A stretch of 64,000 bases of DNA from NCBI RefSeq assembly GCF_009905375.1, contig NC_133647.1, forward strand, positions 79,226,231 through 79,290,230, written 5' to 3'. The DNA comes from Apium graveolens (taxonomy: Eukaryota; Streptophyta; Magnoliopsida; Apiales; Apiaceae). The position numbers and the translations under genes were made by a program. The notes below the pieces were generated by a model that saw nothing but the letters and a program-made list of their open reading frames with translations, was not told where the DNA came from and made no database searches. The stretch's first letter is position 1, and each line of letters opens with the position of its first letter. This document shows, one piece after another, positions 1 through 10,655 of the stretch.

Positions 1-315
1 ATAAGAATTGAAGTCACCATGCTCTAAAAGTGGGGGATCTCGACGCTGACATATTATAATCAAAAGTATACAAAATAATGAATTTCTGAAAATTGTGACA
101 TCAAAATTCATATTCTACGAGGTATCAACATAGAATTAGATGATTCCGACATGTTTATTAAGTCATGTATCAATACATAATTTCCTGTCATTTCACGACT
201 CTTCCCTCGTGTCCCTCGGAAAGATTATATTGTTCTTAAAAAAATTATTTCCCACTTATGCTATTTTGGGTTGCAGCAAAATTGCTTTCAGGATAAAATA
301 ACATTGTTAGGAATA
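1..315. other. Flanking DNA, nothing recognised
   Basis: AT-rich DNA left of the first LTR. I see no open frame of note and no similarity to the other elements in the window. It is probably older intergenic or transposon-derived sequence. The five bases before the LTR (GAATA, 311-315) could be one half of a target duplication, but the matching half lies outside the window. Confidence 0.4.
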
Positions 316-942
316 TGTTGTGAAATTGATGATAAATTAAACACAACACCTTAGTAGATTTAACTTAGTGAATATTGTAGTACTCGATGGATGATCAAAT
401 ATAGTCCCGACGGATGATTCAATATAGTCCCGACGGATGATGATTTGACATCCATCGAGTGAGTAGCTTATGTAATAATAAGTATTGTAGCACATTTCTG
501 CAAACAACTTTGTGTAGATTCTGTAGGAGCATATAAGTCATGTTGACTACTAGTAGATATGCAGAATAGGTTGATTAATTATAAATATGAGATGTCTTGT
601 AATTCTGCATAAGTGAAATGGAGTCAAGTGACAAATAACTACCCGACGGATGATCAACAAAGCTACCCGACGGATGATCAACAAAGCCACCCGACAGATG
701 ACAAGCATGTACCGACAGATGATCAAATTTAAATATCTGTTGATAGTGACAACACAGTCACATGCGTCGAGTGTTTGCAAAAGGAATGTGGCAGCCTGTT
801 TAGCAGGGATTTGAGAACAAAGAAGCATTAATATTTCCATGCTATTATGAAGATACTCAAAGATGCTGGAATAGAGTAGTGAAGTAGCATGGAGTTAGAC
901 TAGATATGTTTTGTTTTATTATCTTGTCTTATTATCATATAA

Positions 943-965
943 ACTTGGTGATATATAAACCAAGT
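943..965 (+). promoter_or_regulatory. Putative LTR core promoter inside an inverted repeat
   Basis: GATATATAAA flanked by ACTTGGT and its complement ACCAAGT. The TATA-like core and most of the flanking arms recur at the same LTR position in element A (7787-7807). Position within the LTR and the TATA match suggest the RNA polymerase II core promoter; transcription was not tested. Confidence 0.5.
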
Positions 966-1114
966 GTAGCTAGTAGAGCAATAAGAAGTAACTAACTAAG
1001 CACACACTTTTTAGAGAAACATTTTCAAGTTGTATTCTGTAGCATTTCTCTGTAAGTTTAGTTGTTCTACTTGTAAGGAGCTGTGAGCCATTCGAGCTTC
1101 ACAGGGTTCTCATT

Positions 1115-1116
<2 letters not shown>

Positions 1117-1170
<54 letters not shown>
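1117..1170. repeat. (TA)n microsatellite in LTR
   Basis: A 54-bp uninterrupted AT/TA run. Elements A and its 3' LTR have only a short broken TATA tract at the same place, so this copy has expanded after insertion. Confidence 0.95.
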
Positions 1171-1172
<2 letters not shown>

Positions 1173-1380
1173 TGGATACTTTCAAATCCACCAGAAAGTT
1201 TTAAAAGCTTGTGTTTTTATTACTTTTTGTTTTGATTCATATAAATTATTTATTCCGCACTCTGCAAATCAAACACATATATATTATCAAGTAAGAACTG
1301 TTTTAAAATCTTGAAAAAGAAGCCAGAATTACATTCAACCCCCTTCTGTAATTCTTGTTGTATTGTTAGGGAATAACAAT

Positions 1381-1392
1381 TGGTATCAGAGC
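1381..1392 (+). other. Primer-binding site, A2
   Basis: TGGTATCAGAGC, complementary to the 3' end of initiator methionine tRNA, two bases after the LTR. It primes minus-strand DNA synthesis in this class of element. Confidence 0.9.
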
Positions 1393-1438
1393 AAGCTCTT
1401 GAAGTACAATGAGTGTAAAGATCACAACAAACAACAAG

Positions 1439-2688
1439 GTAAACAAGTAGGATGTTGGAGTTAAGATTCCTTTTCTGGACAAAGATAAATATCACCACTG
1501 AAAGGTGAAGATGCACCTACATCTTCTTTCCCAAGATGAGGCCTATGTGGATTGCATAGAGAGAGGTCCTCATGTACCAATGAGAGCTGCAACTGGCAAT
1601 GAGCCATCTGTTCCAAAACCAAGGCATGAATGATCAGACCCTGATATTGAGTAAGTCAGGAAAGACAAGAAGCCCATGAATATATTGTTCAATGGAGTTG
1701 ATGGTGATATGTTTGATAACATCATTAACTGCAAAACAACCAAAGAGGTTTGGGACACTATCCATATTATTTGTGATGGTACTGAGCAAGTAAGGGAGAA
1801 TAAGATGCAGCTGCTAATTCAGCAATATGAGCACTTCCATTGTGAAGATAGTGAGTCTCTCACTGATATTTTTAGTAGATTTCAAAAACTACTAAATACT
1901 CTGAAGTTGTATGGAAGAGTCTATCAAACAAAAGACTCTAACCTCAAGTTCCTTAGATCTCTTCCAAAGGAGTGGACACCAATGACAGTCTCATTGAGAA
2001 ATTCTCAGGATTACAAGGAGTTCACCTTGGAGAGACTGTATGGCATCCTGAAAATTTATGAGCTTGAAATAGAGCAAGATGAGAGGATGGAGAAAGGAAG
2101 GAAAAAAGGAGGGTCCATAGCACTAGTTGCCGAGTTAGAGAAGGAGAAAGAGATGAAGGTAGAAGCTGTTGAGTCTACATCAAAGGTCTGTGAAAGCAAG
2201 GGCAAAGGGCTGGTAGCTAAAAATGAAGATCATTTGAGCCAAGATGATATGGATGATATTGATGAACATTTAGCATTCCTTTCCAGAAGATTTTCCAAGC
2301 TCAAGTTCAAAAAGAACTTTGGAGCAGCCAAGCCAAGTAGAAACATGGTGGATAAATCCAAATTCAAATGTTTCAAATATGGCTTGGCTGAGCATTTTGC
2401 CAGTGAGTGTAGAAAGTCAGTTTCTAGAAAGAAGAAATTTGAGCCTGTTGATTATAAACAGAAATACTTTGAGTTGCTCAAGCAAAAGTAAAGGGCTTTC
2501 ATTACACAAGAAAATGACCGGACAGCAGATGGATAGGATGAAGATGAAGAAATAAGCTATGTCAACCTAGCCCTGATGGCCAAATCTGATGAAACAGAAA
2601 CAAGTTCTTCAAGTAATCAGGTAATCACCACCAACCTAGCACATTTATCTAAAGTTGAGTGTAATGATGCAATCAATGACATGTCCAC
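1439..2688 (+). pseudogene. gag of element A2, broken
   Basis: Structural Gag protein of a SIRE-like copia element, the nucleocapsid precursor. One frame runs from about 1439 to 2488 and shows the UBN2-type copia gag region (e.g. VWDTI, VREN, LERLYGILK), a K/E-rich segment and a zinc knuckle near 2366. The start region is damaged, with no ATG where element A has one. In-frame stops lie at 1448 (TAG), 1499 (TGA), 1631 (TGA) and 1652 (TAA). The zinc knuckle reads CFKYG..H....C, so its second cysteine is tyrosine. A frame change near 2490 leads to the segment seen in A at 9300-9490. The gene stops abruptly at 2688, where the LTR of element C begins. Not functional. Confidence 0.85.
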
Positions 2689-5600
2689 TGTAACGTCTGG
2701 GAAATATTATGTAATTATTTCTATCAATAAATAATTATTATGTGATTTTATGTGAATTTTTGGGAATTATTTGATAATTGATATTAATATCTAGATGTTT
2801 ATTTCTGATAAAATTTAGACAATTTAATTTTTAATTATCCAGAATTAAATGTAAATAATATTGGTATTTTTCTGGTAATTTTTTTGGATTATTGTATGAT
2901 TTTATAAGAATTTATTGAGTCAATAATGATTATTTTTACGTGATTATAAAATTACTTTTCAGAACCAGAAATCGTCCCACTTCAATCGTTTTTGCGTTTT
3001 TACAACCCGAAACTCTTCCGAAAACTCCTTCCTAACCTAATTTGGTAATTCTAAACACTTTCCGTGTTTTGACTTTTTCGATCCGGGGTACGGTTTGACC
3101 TGTACGGGTCCCGACGTATAATTTCCGATACGCAAATCATTTTATAGATCGATAACAATCCGTATTCCCAAAAGGCGAGACATTATTACCTCATTTTCGT
3201 ATAAAGTATTTTAGAAGAGTCTCTGTTTTGATAATTATCCAAATCTGGTTATAAAATTGTATCGTTATATAGTTACTTAGCGGCTAAGTAACCTATTTTC
3301 AGATCCGGTATGTAAGTGTAACTATTGAATTATTCGATAAATAAAATATGTGATGGATTTGTCGGCTATGTGTTGCTGTATTATCAATTGTTTGTGATTT
3401 GTTGAATGCGAAGATTAATTTTATAATTAATTATCGAGCTGTATGAATTTAATTCATTTTAAAATAATTTTATTGAATATTTATTCTCGTAAATGCTAAA
3501 ATTGGTCCTAAAAATATTTTTGTTGTTTTATAATTTTAGTTATTAGTTTTAGGAGTTTATAAAATTTAGAAATCAATATTTTATTTATTAATTATCTTTA
3601 AATGATTTTCTGACTCCATTTAATTGTAAAATCAATATTTATTTTATTAAATTTTAAATACTTCGAGAATTTTAAAATTGTTCCGGAAATTTTCTAGCTT
3701 TTATTTAACCGCACGTGTATTCGTTAAAATCGTAAAATACGGGTATAATGGGTTAATTAAAAATAATTTAAAAATTTCGAAAATTTTATTTTATTAATTT
3801 TTATTTATTATAAGAATTTTAAAATGCATTTGATTATTTTTTGGTTTAAAATTAATCGTAAATCGATTCGTTAGATCGCAAATTTCATATCAATTGCATA
3901 GTACTCGTATTTATTGTTGAGTTTTACCGATTAAATAATGATAAGGCATAACAGATAATAACAAACGGGCTTATCCAATCCCCATCTCGTCACCATTTCT
4001 TTTCTTCCCAGTCTCTCTCCCTCGAACTCTCTCTGTAGCCTCTCTCTCTCACGATTCTTGCCTCCCTCTTATTAATCTCTCTCTCTCTCTAATCTTTGCT
4101 CTCTCGATTTCTCTCCTCCTTCCCATCTTTATCTGTCTGTTCTCTCCCCGGTAAACTACTGTTCTTTCTTGATTTCATTAATTCCGGCCGCCGCCCTTCG
4201 CTTTCTCCGGCAAGGTGGTGGCGCGTGGAAGGTTGTCCTCGATTGTGTTTTGCGTGCATATATATACGTGCTCTGTGTGTGTGTGTAATCGTGCTGTGTG
4301 TGTGTAATCGTGTCTGTGTGTGTGTGTAATTGTATCTCTGTGTGTGTGTTACGGAGTGTGTGCGTGTGTAAGGGTGCGTATGTGTGCGTAAATTGTGTGT
4401 GTGGGTTCATGTGCGTTAAGGTGTGGCTGGCAATTGCAGGCTGTTGTTGTGGTTCTTTTATTTCCGGCCGAATGCCCTGTTCTTGTCCTGTTCCTGGTTG
4501 TTGTTGGTTCGATTAGTGCAAACTGATTTTTTATATATTTCTATAATTAATTTGATTAATTCTTATGATATTTTATTTTTGCAGGAATTATTATTATTAT
4601 TATTATTTTAATCGGTAGAGTTCGTATGGAAACCCGAAATACGGGCACCGACGAATTTTACCGCCGTTGACAATGAGTTTAAAAATGAGTCAATGGTGGA
4701 CAATGATGATTAATTATGAGTCCTAAACTATAAAAAAAAATTAGTTGTAAAATAAATTTCGAAACGAAAATGACCAATAACAATTAATAAAGTGAATTTG
4801 TATTGGTGGATGGGATTGATAAGTTGGATTGTGATTGAATCGATTTTGCATGTTGATTGTGATTGATGTCGAATTGTTCGACGGGTAGGCCGATAAACAG
4901 AGGAAACGCTGCCCGATTTTCGAGAAATTAATTCCGAAAAATACGGGGACGTACCCTATAATTATCGGAGACGTCGATTAACCATATATAGTTATAATAT
5001 ATGAACTTAAGTGAGATTGAGACAAAATAATTTACAAATAATCGATTGTCCTGTTTTTCAAAATGACGAATATATGTATTTTCTGAAAATAAATACCGAA
5101 CCGAGTTTCGAAGATATGAACCATAATTGCTATGTGTATTTCAATAATACATAAAAATATGAGTTTGGTTATGAAATCGTATGGGTAGAATAGGATAGCG
5201 ATTTGATGTTAAGCTTAAGCGGTTATCTGAATTAGGATATTTCAACCCTATAGGTCCTAGACGGAAAACCCGAGTATCAACATCGGACTAGGAGTGATCT
5301 AGCGATTAAATGTTGAGATTAACGAAGTTCCAATTGAAGGGCCTGAGTGTTGGGATCGTATTCAGAATAGAATAGTAGTTTGACGATAAAGCCGAACGAT
5401 CAAGTCGAATCAAAGTCAACTAGTAATAGCAATTAAAGGTTATTGAGGCAAGTATTCCCGAACTTTCTTTTAAATACTGCAAGTATTCCTGATTTTTCTT
5501 TTAAAATACTGCAAATATTTCTTCGTTCCTATTCTAAGTTCAGAATAGTTAAATGTTTTATATTTTGCTGCAATTACTCTTATTATGTATGTTCTTGTTA

Positions 5601-6482
5601 TTCTTGTTCCTATAATTCGATTGCTCTCTTGAGCAAATACCCATTCTTTCGGGTTATTTGCGAACCCTGAATTGGGATGTTTTGAATTCAAAATGATTTG
5701 ACATCAAAATACTCCACGGGCTGGATGGTTATTGTGCGGGCCATCGATGAGCTGTACCCTATGGGCTGGGGATGGACCGGACCCTTGGGCGATAATGCCT
5801 AGGTACCTGAATAGATCTATACAGTTGGGTATAGATCCGCACTGTATCCTGACTGATCAGTAGGGTATAGTGCATATGTTGGTTTCTTGTGTCCAATCTA
5901 ATTTGTTGTTGATCTCCATTAACGACATTCTCTCTCATAAGGTTTTATGATTCCAAAACTGGACATAACCCTAATTCAGGAGATAAATCGGGGAATCGCT
6001 TGTCATTTTTGAATTTATAGTTAAAGGCTGGTGACGGCCAACGTTTATTCGCTCAACTCACTCAAATAAATAGAATTGTTTAAAACTGTTTTAAGATTTT
6101 ATCTAGAAGTTTTCCTTTGGTATTAACATTTGAAACTCAAATTATATACTTGCTGGGCATTTTTGGCCCACTCTTGCTTTGTAAATTCTTATTTCTGCCA
6201 GAAACAGATAGGGATAAAAGTGAATAGCTTTGATAGACAGCAGAAGTTAGAGAAATCTCCGCTGCGAGAGGTTGAAGAAGTTAGAAGAATATGACGAGAG
6301 CATTAGTACAAAGGTATTTCCATTTGTATTTTTAGTTGATGTAAGTTGTAGAAGATTAGATTCTTGTTTCATACAATAACCTGTAAACGATCCGGATTCA
6401 AGGGGTTAATTGAATATTCTTTTATTTTATGTAAAGATTATTTCGTGACATCAAATCTTGACCCCGGATTTGGGTTGTTACA
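2689..6482 (+). repeat. 5' LTR of chromovirus C
   Basis: Starts TGTAACGTCT and ends GTTGTTACA. It matches 38243-42079 over its whole length with scattered substitutions and small indels. Inside are a pyrimidine-rich CT stretch (about 4000-4115), a GT-rich microsatellite (about 4276-4405) and GC-richer blocks around 4620-4670 and 4865-4914. The last two are also recognisable in the LTRs of element F. The ORFs at 4096-4516 are microsatellite artefacts. No gene is present. Confidence 0.9.
4001..4410. repeat. CT-rich tract followed by GT microsatellite
   Basis: Irregular CTCTCT runs (about 4010-4115) and then GTGTGTGT runs broken by AATCGT or AATTGT units (4276-4405). The same pair is present, with a different repeat count, in the other C LTR at about 39595-40015. 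The CT tract next to a TTCCGGCCG segment resembles a plant 5' untranslated region, so it may lie just downstream of the LTR transcription start. Confidence 0.75.
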
Positions 6483-6485
6483 AGT

Positions 6486-6497
6486 TGGCATCAGAGC
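6486..6497 (+). other. Primer-binding site, C
   Basis: TGGCATCAGAGC three bases after the LTR. It differs by one base from the usual initiator-Met site TGGTATCAGAGC, probably by mutation. Confidence 0.75.
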
Positions 6498-7126
6498 TAC
6501 AAGTTATTGGTCAGTGAAATAAGAATAGGGAAGCGTAAGATAGGAATAATAGGCCATCTGAGGTAGGAAAGACCCTAGGCATACTCATGTTAAGTTGAGT
6601 TGAGTGCGAATTAGGGTTGGCGGATCTGATATGGAGTTGGTAAGATAGGATTGTTGAGAAAGTGTAAGGGGAATATCGCAACGCTATAGGTATACTGAGT
6701 TCTCAGATTCTACATTAATGAGGAATCGACATATCGACGGAGACTGGGTATGTTACCCTACGTTTCATGTGGTTTTGAAGAAAATGCGATTGATTTTGGT
6801 GAGGATTTATGAGTATTAGTACGATTTAACTTAGGTACTAGGATGAGTTCCACGTCGAAGGCAACCAGTTGATGGAAGCTGATGAAGAACTAACGTTGCG
6901 TGTTTCGAAGGCACCACCGTTGCGAGAAGATTCTTATCATTTATCGGGAGCTGCGCGAGGAATGATATATACCTTACTAGGTATAGGTAAGACTAGCAAG
7001 AAGGTGCGCCCTTACCTATAGACAGAACATCGAATCAGATGCATGGTTGTAAGCATAACGTCAAGGACGACAACAAGAATATGAAAGACAATTGAAGACG
7101 TCAGCGTTGGGTTCGAGTTAGGAATA
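6498..7126 (+). other. Leader of chromovirus C, left part
   Basis: Untranslated leader between the PBS of C and the insertion point of element A. It holds no open frame longer than a few dozen codons. The leader continues at 33174, after element A. Confidence 0.6.
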
Positions 7127-7131
7127 AAATG
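7127..7131. other. Target-site duplication of element A, left (AAATG)
   Basis: AAATG directly precedes the TG of the left LTR of element A. The same five bases follow the CA of the right LTR at 33169-33173. Confidence 0.9.
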
Positions 7132-8179
7132 TGTTGTGTATATGTTGTGTACTTGATGATTTCATGAACAAAACACCTTAGTAGATTTTACTTAGTGAAA
7201 TAATGTAGTACTTGACGGATAAGATTTATAGTCCCGACGGATGACTCATTATAGTCCCGACGGATGATGACTTATTATCCATCGAGTGAGTAGCTTATGT
7301 AACAATAAGTATGTAGCACATTTCTGCATTCACCATTGTATAAATTCTGTAAGTAGTATTCAAGTCATGTTGACTTTGACTAGATATGCAGAATAGGTTG
7401 ATTAATTGTACATAGATGATGTCTTGTAATTCTGCATAAATGAAATGAAGTCAAGTGCTAGTTTGCTACCCGACGGATAACCTACAATGAAGTCGACGGA
7501 TGATCAAATAGACAACCCGACGGATGATCAATAAATTGACGGATGATCATGAACCCGACGGATAAAGAATTCAAATATCTGTTGACAGTGACAACACAGT
7601 CACATGCGTCGAGTGGATGCAAATGGAATGTGGTAGCCTATTCAACTGGGTTTTCGAGAACAAATAAGCATTGCCATTTCCATGCTATTATGAAGATATT
7701 CAAAGATGCCGGAATAGAGTAATGAAGTAGCATTATAATAGACTAGATAGTTTTTGTTTTATTATCTTGTCTTATTACTTTGTAATCTTGGTGATATATA
7801 AACCAAGTAGTAGCAACTAAGACACTATCGATCTAAGCAAGAAAGTAGAGAAACATTTGTAAGCAGGATTCCTAGCATTTCTCTGTAGTCTTAGAAGTTC
7901 AGTTGTTGTAAGCAGCTGTGAGCATTTTTGCACACAGGGTTCTCTCAATATATAATATATATATCCCTGGTGGAATCATTCAAATCCACCAGAAAGTTTT
8001 TAAAGACTCTTGTTTTTAATTACTTGTGTTTTGATTCACTTAAGTTTTTATTTCGCATTGTGCTAATCAATACACTTATATTTATATTTGAGTTAGAACA
8101 TTTTATTTCAAGAAAAAGTTTCAAGAATTCCATTCAACCCCCCTTCTGTAATTCTTTTCATATTGTTAAGGGACTAACA
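7132..8179 (+). repeat. 5' LTR of element A
   Basis: TGTTGTGTAT ... GGACTAACA, 1048 bp, matching 32122-33168. It is bounded by the AAATG duplication on the left and followed by the PBS. It contains two clusters of the CGACGGATGA-type motif: one near 7212-7285, which includes an inverted form TATCCATCGAG, and one at 7465-7568. It also holds a TATA-like core at 7787-7807. Confidence 0.95.
7787..7807 (+). promoter_or_regulatory. Putative LTR core promoter, element A
   Basis: CTTGGT, GATATATAA and ACCAAG form a TATA-like core between two complementary 6-bp arms. In the 3' LTR (32777-32797) the core is changed to GATATAGAA, which would weaken it. Function is inferred from position and motif only. 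Confidence 0.5.
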
Positions 8180-8181
8180 AT

Positions 8182-8193
8182 TGGTATCAGAGC
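8182..8193 (+). other. Primer-binding site, A
   Basis: TGGTATCAGAGC two bases after the LTR, complementary to the 3' end of initiator-Met tRNA. Confidence 0.92.
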
Positions 8194-8239
8194 AAGCTCT
8201 TAAATTACAAAGAGTTTAAAGATCGAAACAATTCAGCAA

Positions 8240-10641
8240 GATGAACAAGAAGGATGTTGGAGTCAAGATCCCCTTTTCTGGATAAAGATAATTACCATCA
8301 TTGGAAGGTAAAGATGCATCTTCATTTGCTTTCTCAAGATGAGGCCTATGTTGACTGCATAGAAAGAGGCCCTCATGTTCCAATGAGAGCAACAACAGGA
8401 AACAAGCCATCAGTCCCCAAGCCAAGGCATGAATGGTCTGATCCTGACATTGAACAAGTCAGGAAGGATAAAAAGGCCATGAACATCCTGTTTAATGGAG
8501 TTGATGGAGATATGTTTGACAACATTATCAACTGCAAAACTTCCAAGGATGTTTGGGATACAATACAGATAATCTGTGATGGCACTGAGCAAGTTAGAGA
8601 AAACAAGATATAGCTCTTGATTCAGCAATATGAGCATTTTCACAATGAAGATAGTGAGTCTCTCACTGACATTTTTAGTAGGTTTCAAAAACTATTAAAT
8701 GCTCTAAAGTTGCATGGAAGGGTCTATCAGACAAAAGACTCCAATCTGAAATTCCTTAGATCTCTTTCAAAGGAATAGAAACCAATGATAGTCTCATTAA
8801 GAAACTCACAAGATTATAAGGAGTTTACTTTGGAGAGACTGTATGGCATCCTGAAAAACTATGAGCTTGAAATAGAGCAGGATGAAAGGATGGAGAGAGG
8901 AAAGAAGAAAGGAGGATCCATTGCATTAGTTGCTGAGTTGGAAAAGGAGAAGGAAGTGAAGATGAAAGCTGTTGAATCAACTTCAAGGGTTTGTGAGAAA
9001 AAGGGCAAGGGGCTTGTAGTAGAAAGTGAAGATTCTTTGAGCCAAGATGACATGAAGGAGATTGATGAACACCTAGCATTTCTTTCCAGGAGATTTTCCA
9101 AGCTCAAGTTCAAGAAGAACTTTGGAGCAGCCAAGCCAAATTGAAACATGGTGGATAAATCAAAATTCAAATGTTTCAAATATGGCTTGGTAGGGCATTT
9201 TTCCAGTGAGTGTAGGAAGTGAGATTCCAGTAAGAAAAAGTTTGAGCCAGTGGATTATTAGCAAAAATACTTTGAACTGCTCAAACAAAAGGAAAGAGCT
9301 TTCATAACACAAGAAAATGACTGGGCAGCAGATGGTCTGGATGAAGATGAAAATGTCAGCTATGTCAATCTAGCCCTAATGGCCAAGTCTGATGAAACAG
9401 AAACAAGTTCTTCAAGTAATCAAGTAATTACTACAAACCTTGCACATTTATCTAAAGCTGAGTGTAATGATGCCATAAATGACATGTCTACAGAGTTATA
9501 TCATTTGCGTGTTACACTTAAGTCTCTTACTAAAGAAAATGCTAAAATCAAAGAAAATAATTTGTTTTTAAGTGAGAGAAATATTGTGCTTGAGTCTCAG
9601 TTCATTGATTTTGAAAAATTAAGAATTGAGTGTAAAATTGCCAAGGAGGAATCAACTGAGTCCTTGAAGAAAGAGGAAATTTTAAAGAAGCGGCTCGAGC
9701 GTGAACAAGAGGTGATTAAAGCTTGGAAAACATCCAGGGATGTCCATGCTCAAATCACCAAAGTTCAAGGAATTGAGTCTTTCTGTGATGAAGCCTGGAA
9801 AAAGAACAAAGAGAAACTAGAACCTAATTTGGTAGATGGAGTGCTAACAGATGTAGACTCGACAGATGATGAGGATCATCCGTCGGATAACAAAAAGTGT
9901 TATCCGTCGAATGATGAAAATCCTCATCCGTCGGCTGTGAGCAAGCCTATCAGTAAAGCCAAACTTGTTAAAGCTGAATGAGAAGTATGGGCCTGTTTCC
10001 AAGAACTTTGTTTCAGGAGAATCGAGTCAGGTTAAGAAAGGGAAAAAGGCTAATGTTAGTCACATGACTGTCATACAGTTAAGTGACAGACTTGAAAAGA
10101 TTGAGGTAAAAACAGAGACAAAAAAGAAAAACAATAGGAATGGTAAAGTAGGGATTAACAAACACAATAACTACACACCTGACAAATATGCTCCTAGATA
10201 ATCCGTGTCAAGTGTGGTAGTGTAAATCATTTGTCTGTTAATTCCAAATCTGCCATGCCTCCTTCCATGTCTGTGCAACCTCAATTTCCTAACATGAATG
10301 TCATGCCTCACATGCCTATGAATGCTATGTCTGCACAGAATATGAATGCTCAGTTTGCTAACATGCCATTTGCACCTAATCCTTATTATGCTGCATTTAG
10401 TATGCCACAAATACCATTTAGCATGCCATACTGGAATAACATGTTTACTAATAGCATGCCATTCCCTATTAATAATATTATGCATGATAATTCTGTTGTA
10501 ATGAATGGTTTCAAAGGTCAAACTCAAATGACCAAGGATGAATCTGATATCCCTAAGTCAAATGAGATAAAGCCTAAGAAACAGAAAAAGAAAGCTAACA
10601 AGGCAGGACCCAAGGAAACTTGGGTACCAAAATATACTTGA
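8240..10641 (+). pseudogene. gag of element A, broken
   Basis: Gag nucleocapsid precursor of a SIRE-like element. The ATG at 8240 is the likely original start; a one-base change in a C/T run near 8266-8272 shifts the frame, which is open again from 8254. Stops follow at 8611 (TAG), 8776 (TAG), 9142 (TGA), 9220 (TGA) and 9259 (TAG). A frame change near 9965-9981 and another near 10201 lead to the C-terminal part (10231-10641), which is rich in Met and Pro and ends WVPKYT. The first zinc knuckle (about 9167) has Tyr for its second Cys. A second knuckle near 10206 has lost its first and last Cys. Three copies of the ATCCGTCG motif fall at 9868-9942 and are translated as HPSD, YPSN and HPSA. Not functional. 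Confidence 0.88.
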
Positions 10642-10655
10642 TTTGATTTTGATGT

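Larger units (their letters stand above)
316..1378 (+). repeat. 5' LTR of element A2 (SIRE-like copia)
   Basis: Starts TGTTGTGAAA and ends AATAACA, followed two bases later by a Met-tRNA primer-binding site. It aligns along its length with the LTRs of element A at 7132 and 32122. It carries the CGACGGATGA-type motif: near 392-440, as a perfect 24-bp tandem pair at 639-686, and in weaker copies to about 727. A TATA-like core lies at 943-965, and an expanded TA run sits at 1117-1170. The longest ORFs here, on either strand, are low-complexity and not genes. Confidence 0.85.

Noticed and set aside
4096..4516. Overlapping Cys/Val-rich ORFs on both strands
   Set aside because: They are translations of CT and GT microsatellites inside an LTR, and the second LTR breaks the same frames differently.
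7200..7570. Regular short repeats that at first look like a CRISPR array
   Set aside because: Spacing is irregular, units are 10-14 bp, no cas genes are present and the region is a plant retrotransposon LTR.
8182..8193. tRNA-like sequence TGGTATCAGAGC at five places
   Set aside because: These are primer-binding sites next to LTRs. No cloverleaf or tRNA gene surrounds them.
10171..10527. 118-codon minus-strand ORF rich in His and Arg
   Set aside because: It is the shadow of the Met/Pro-rich 3' part of gag on the plus strand.
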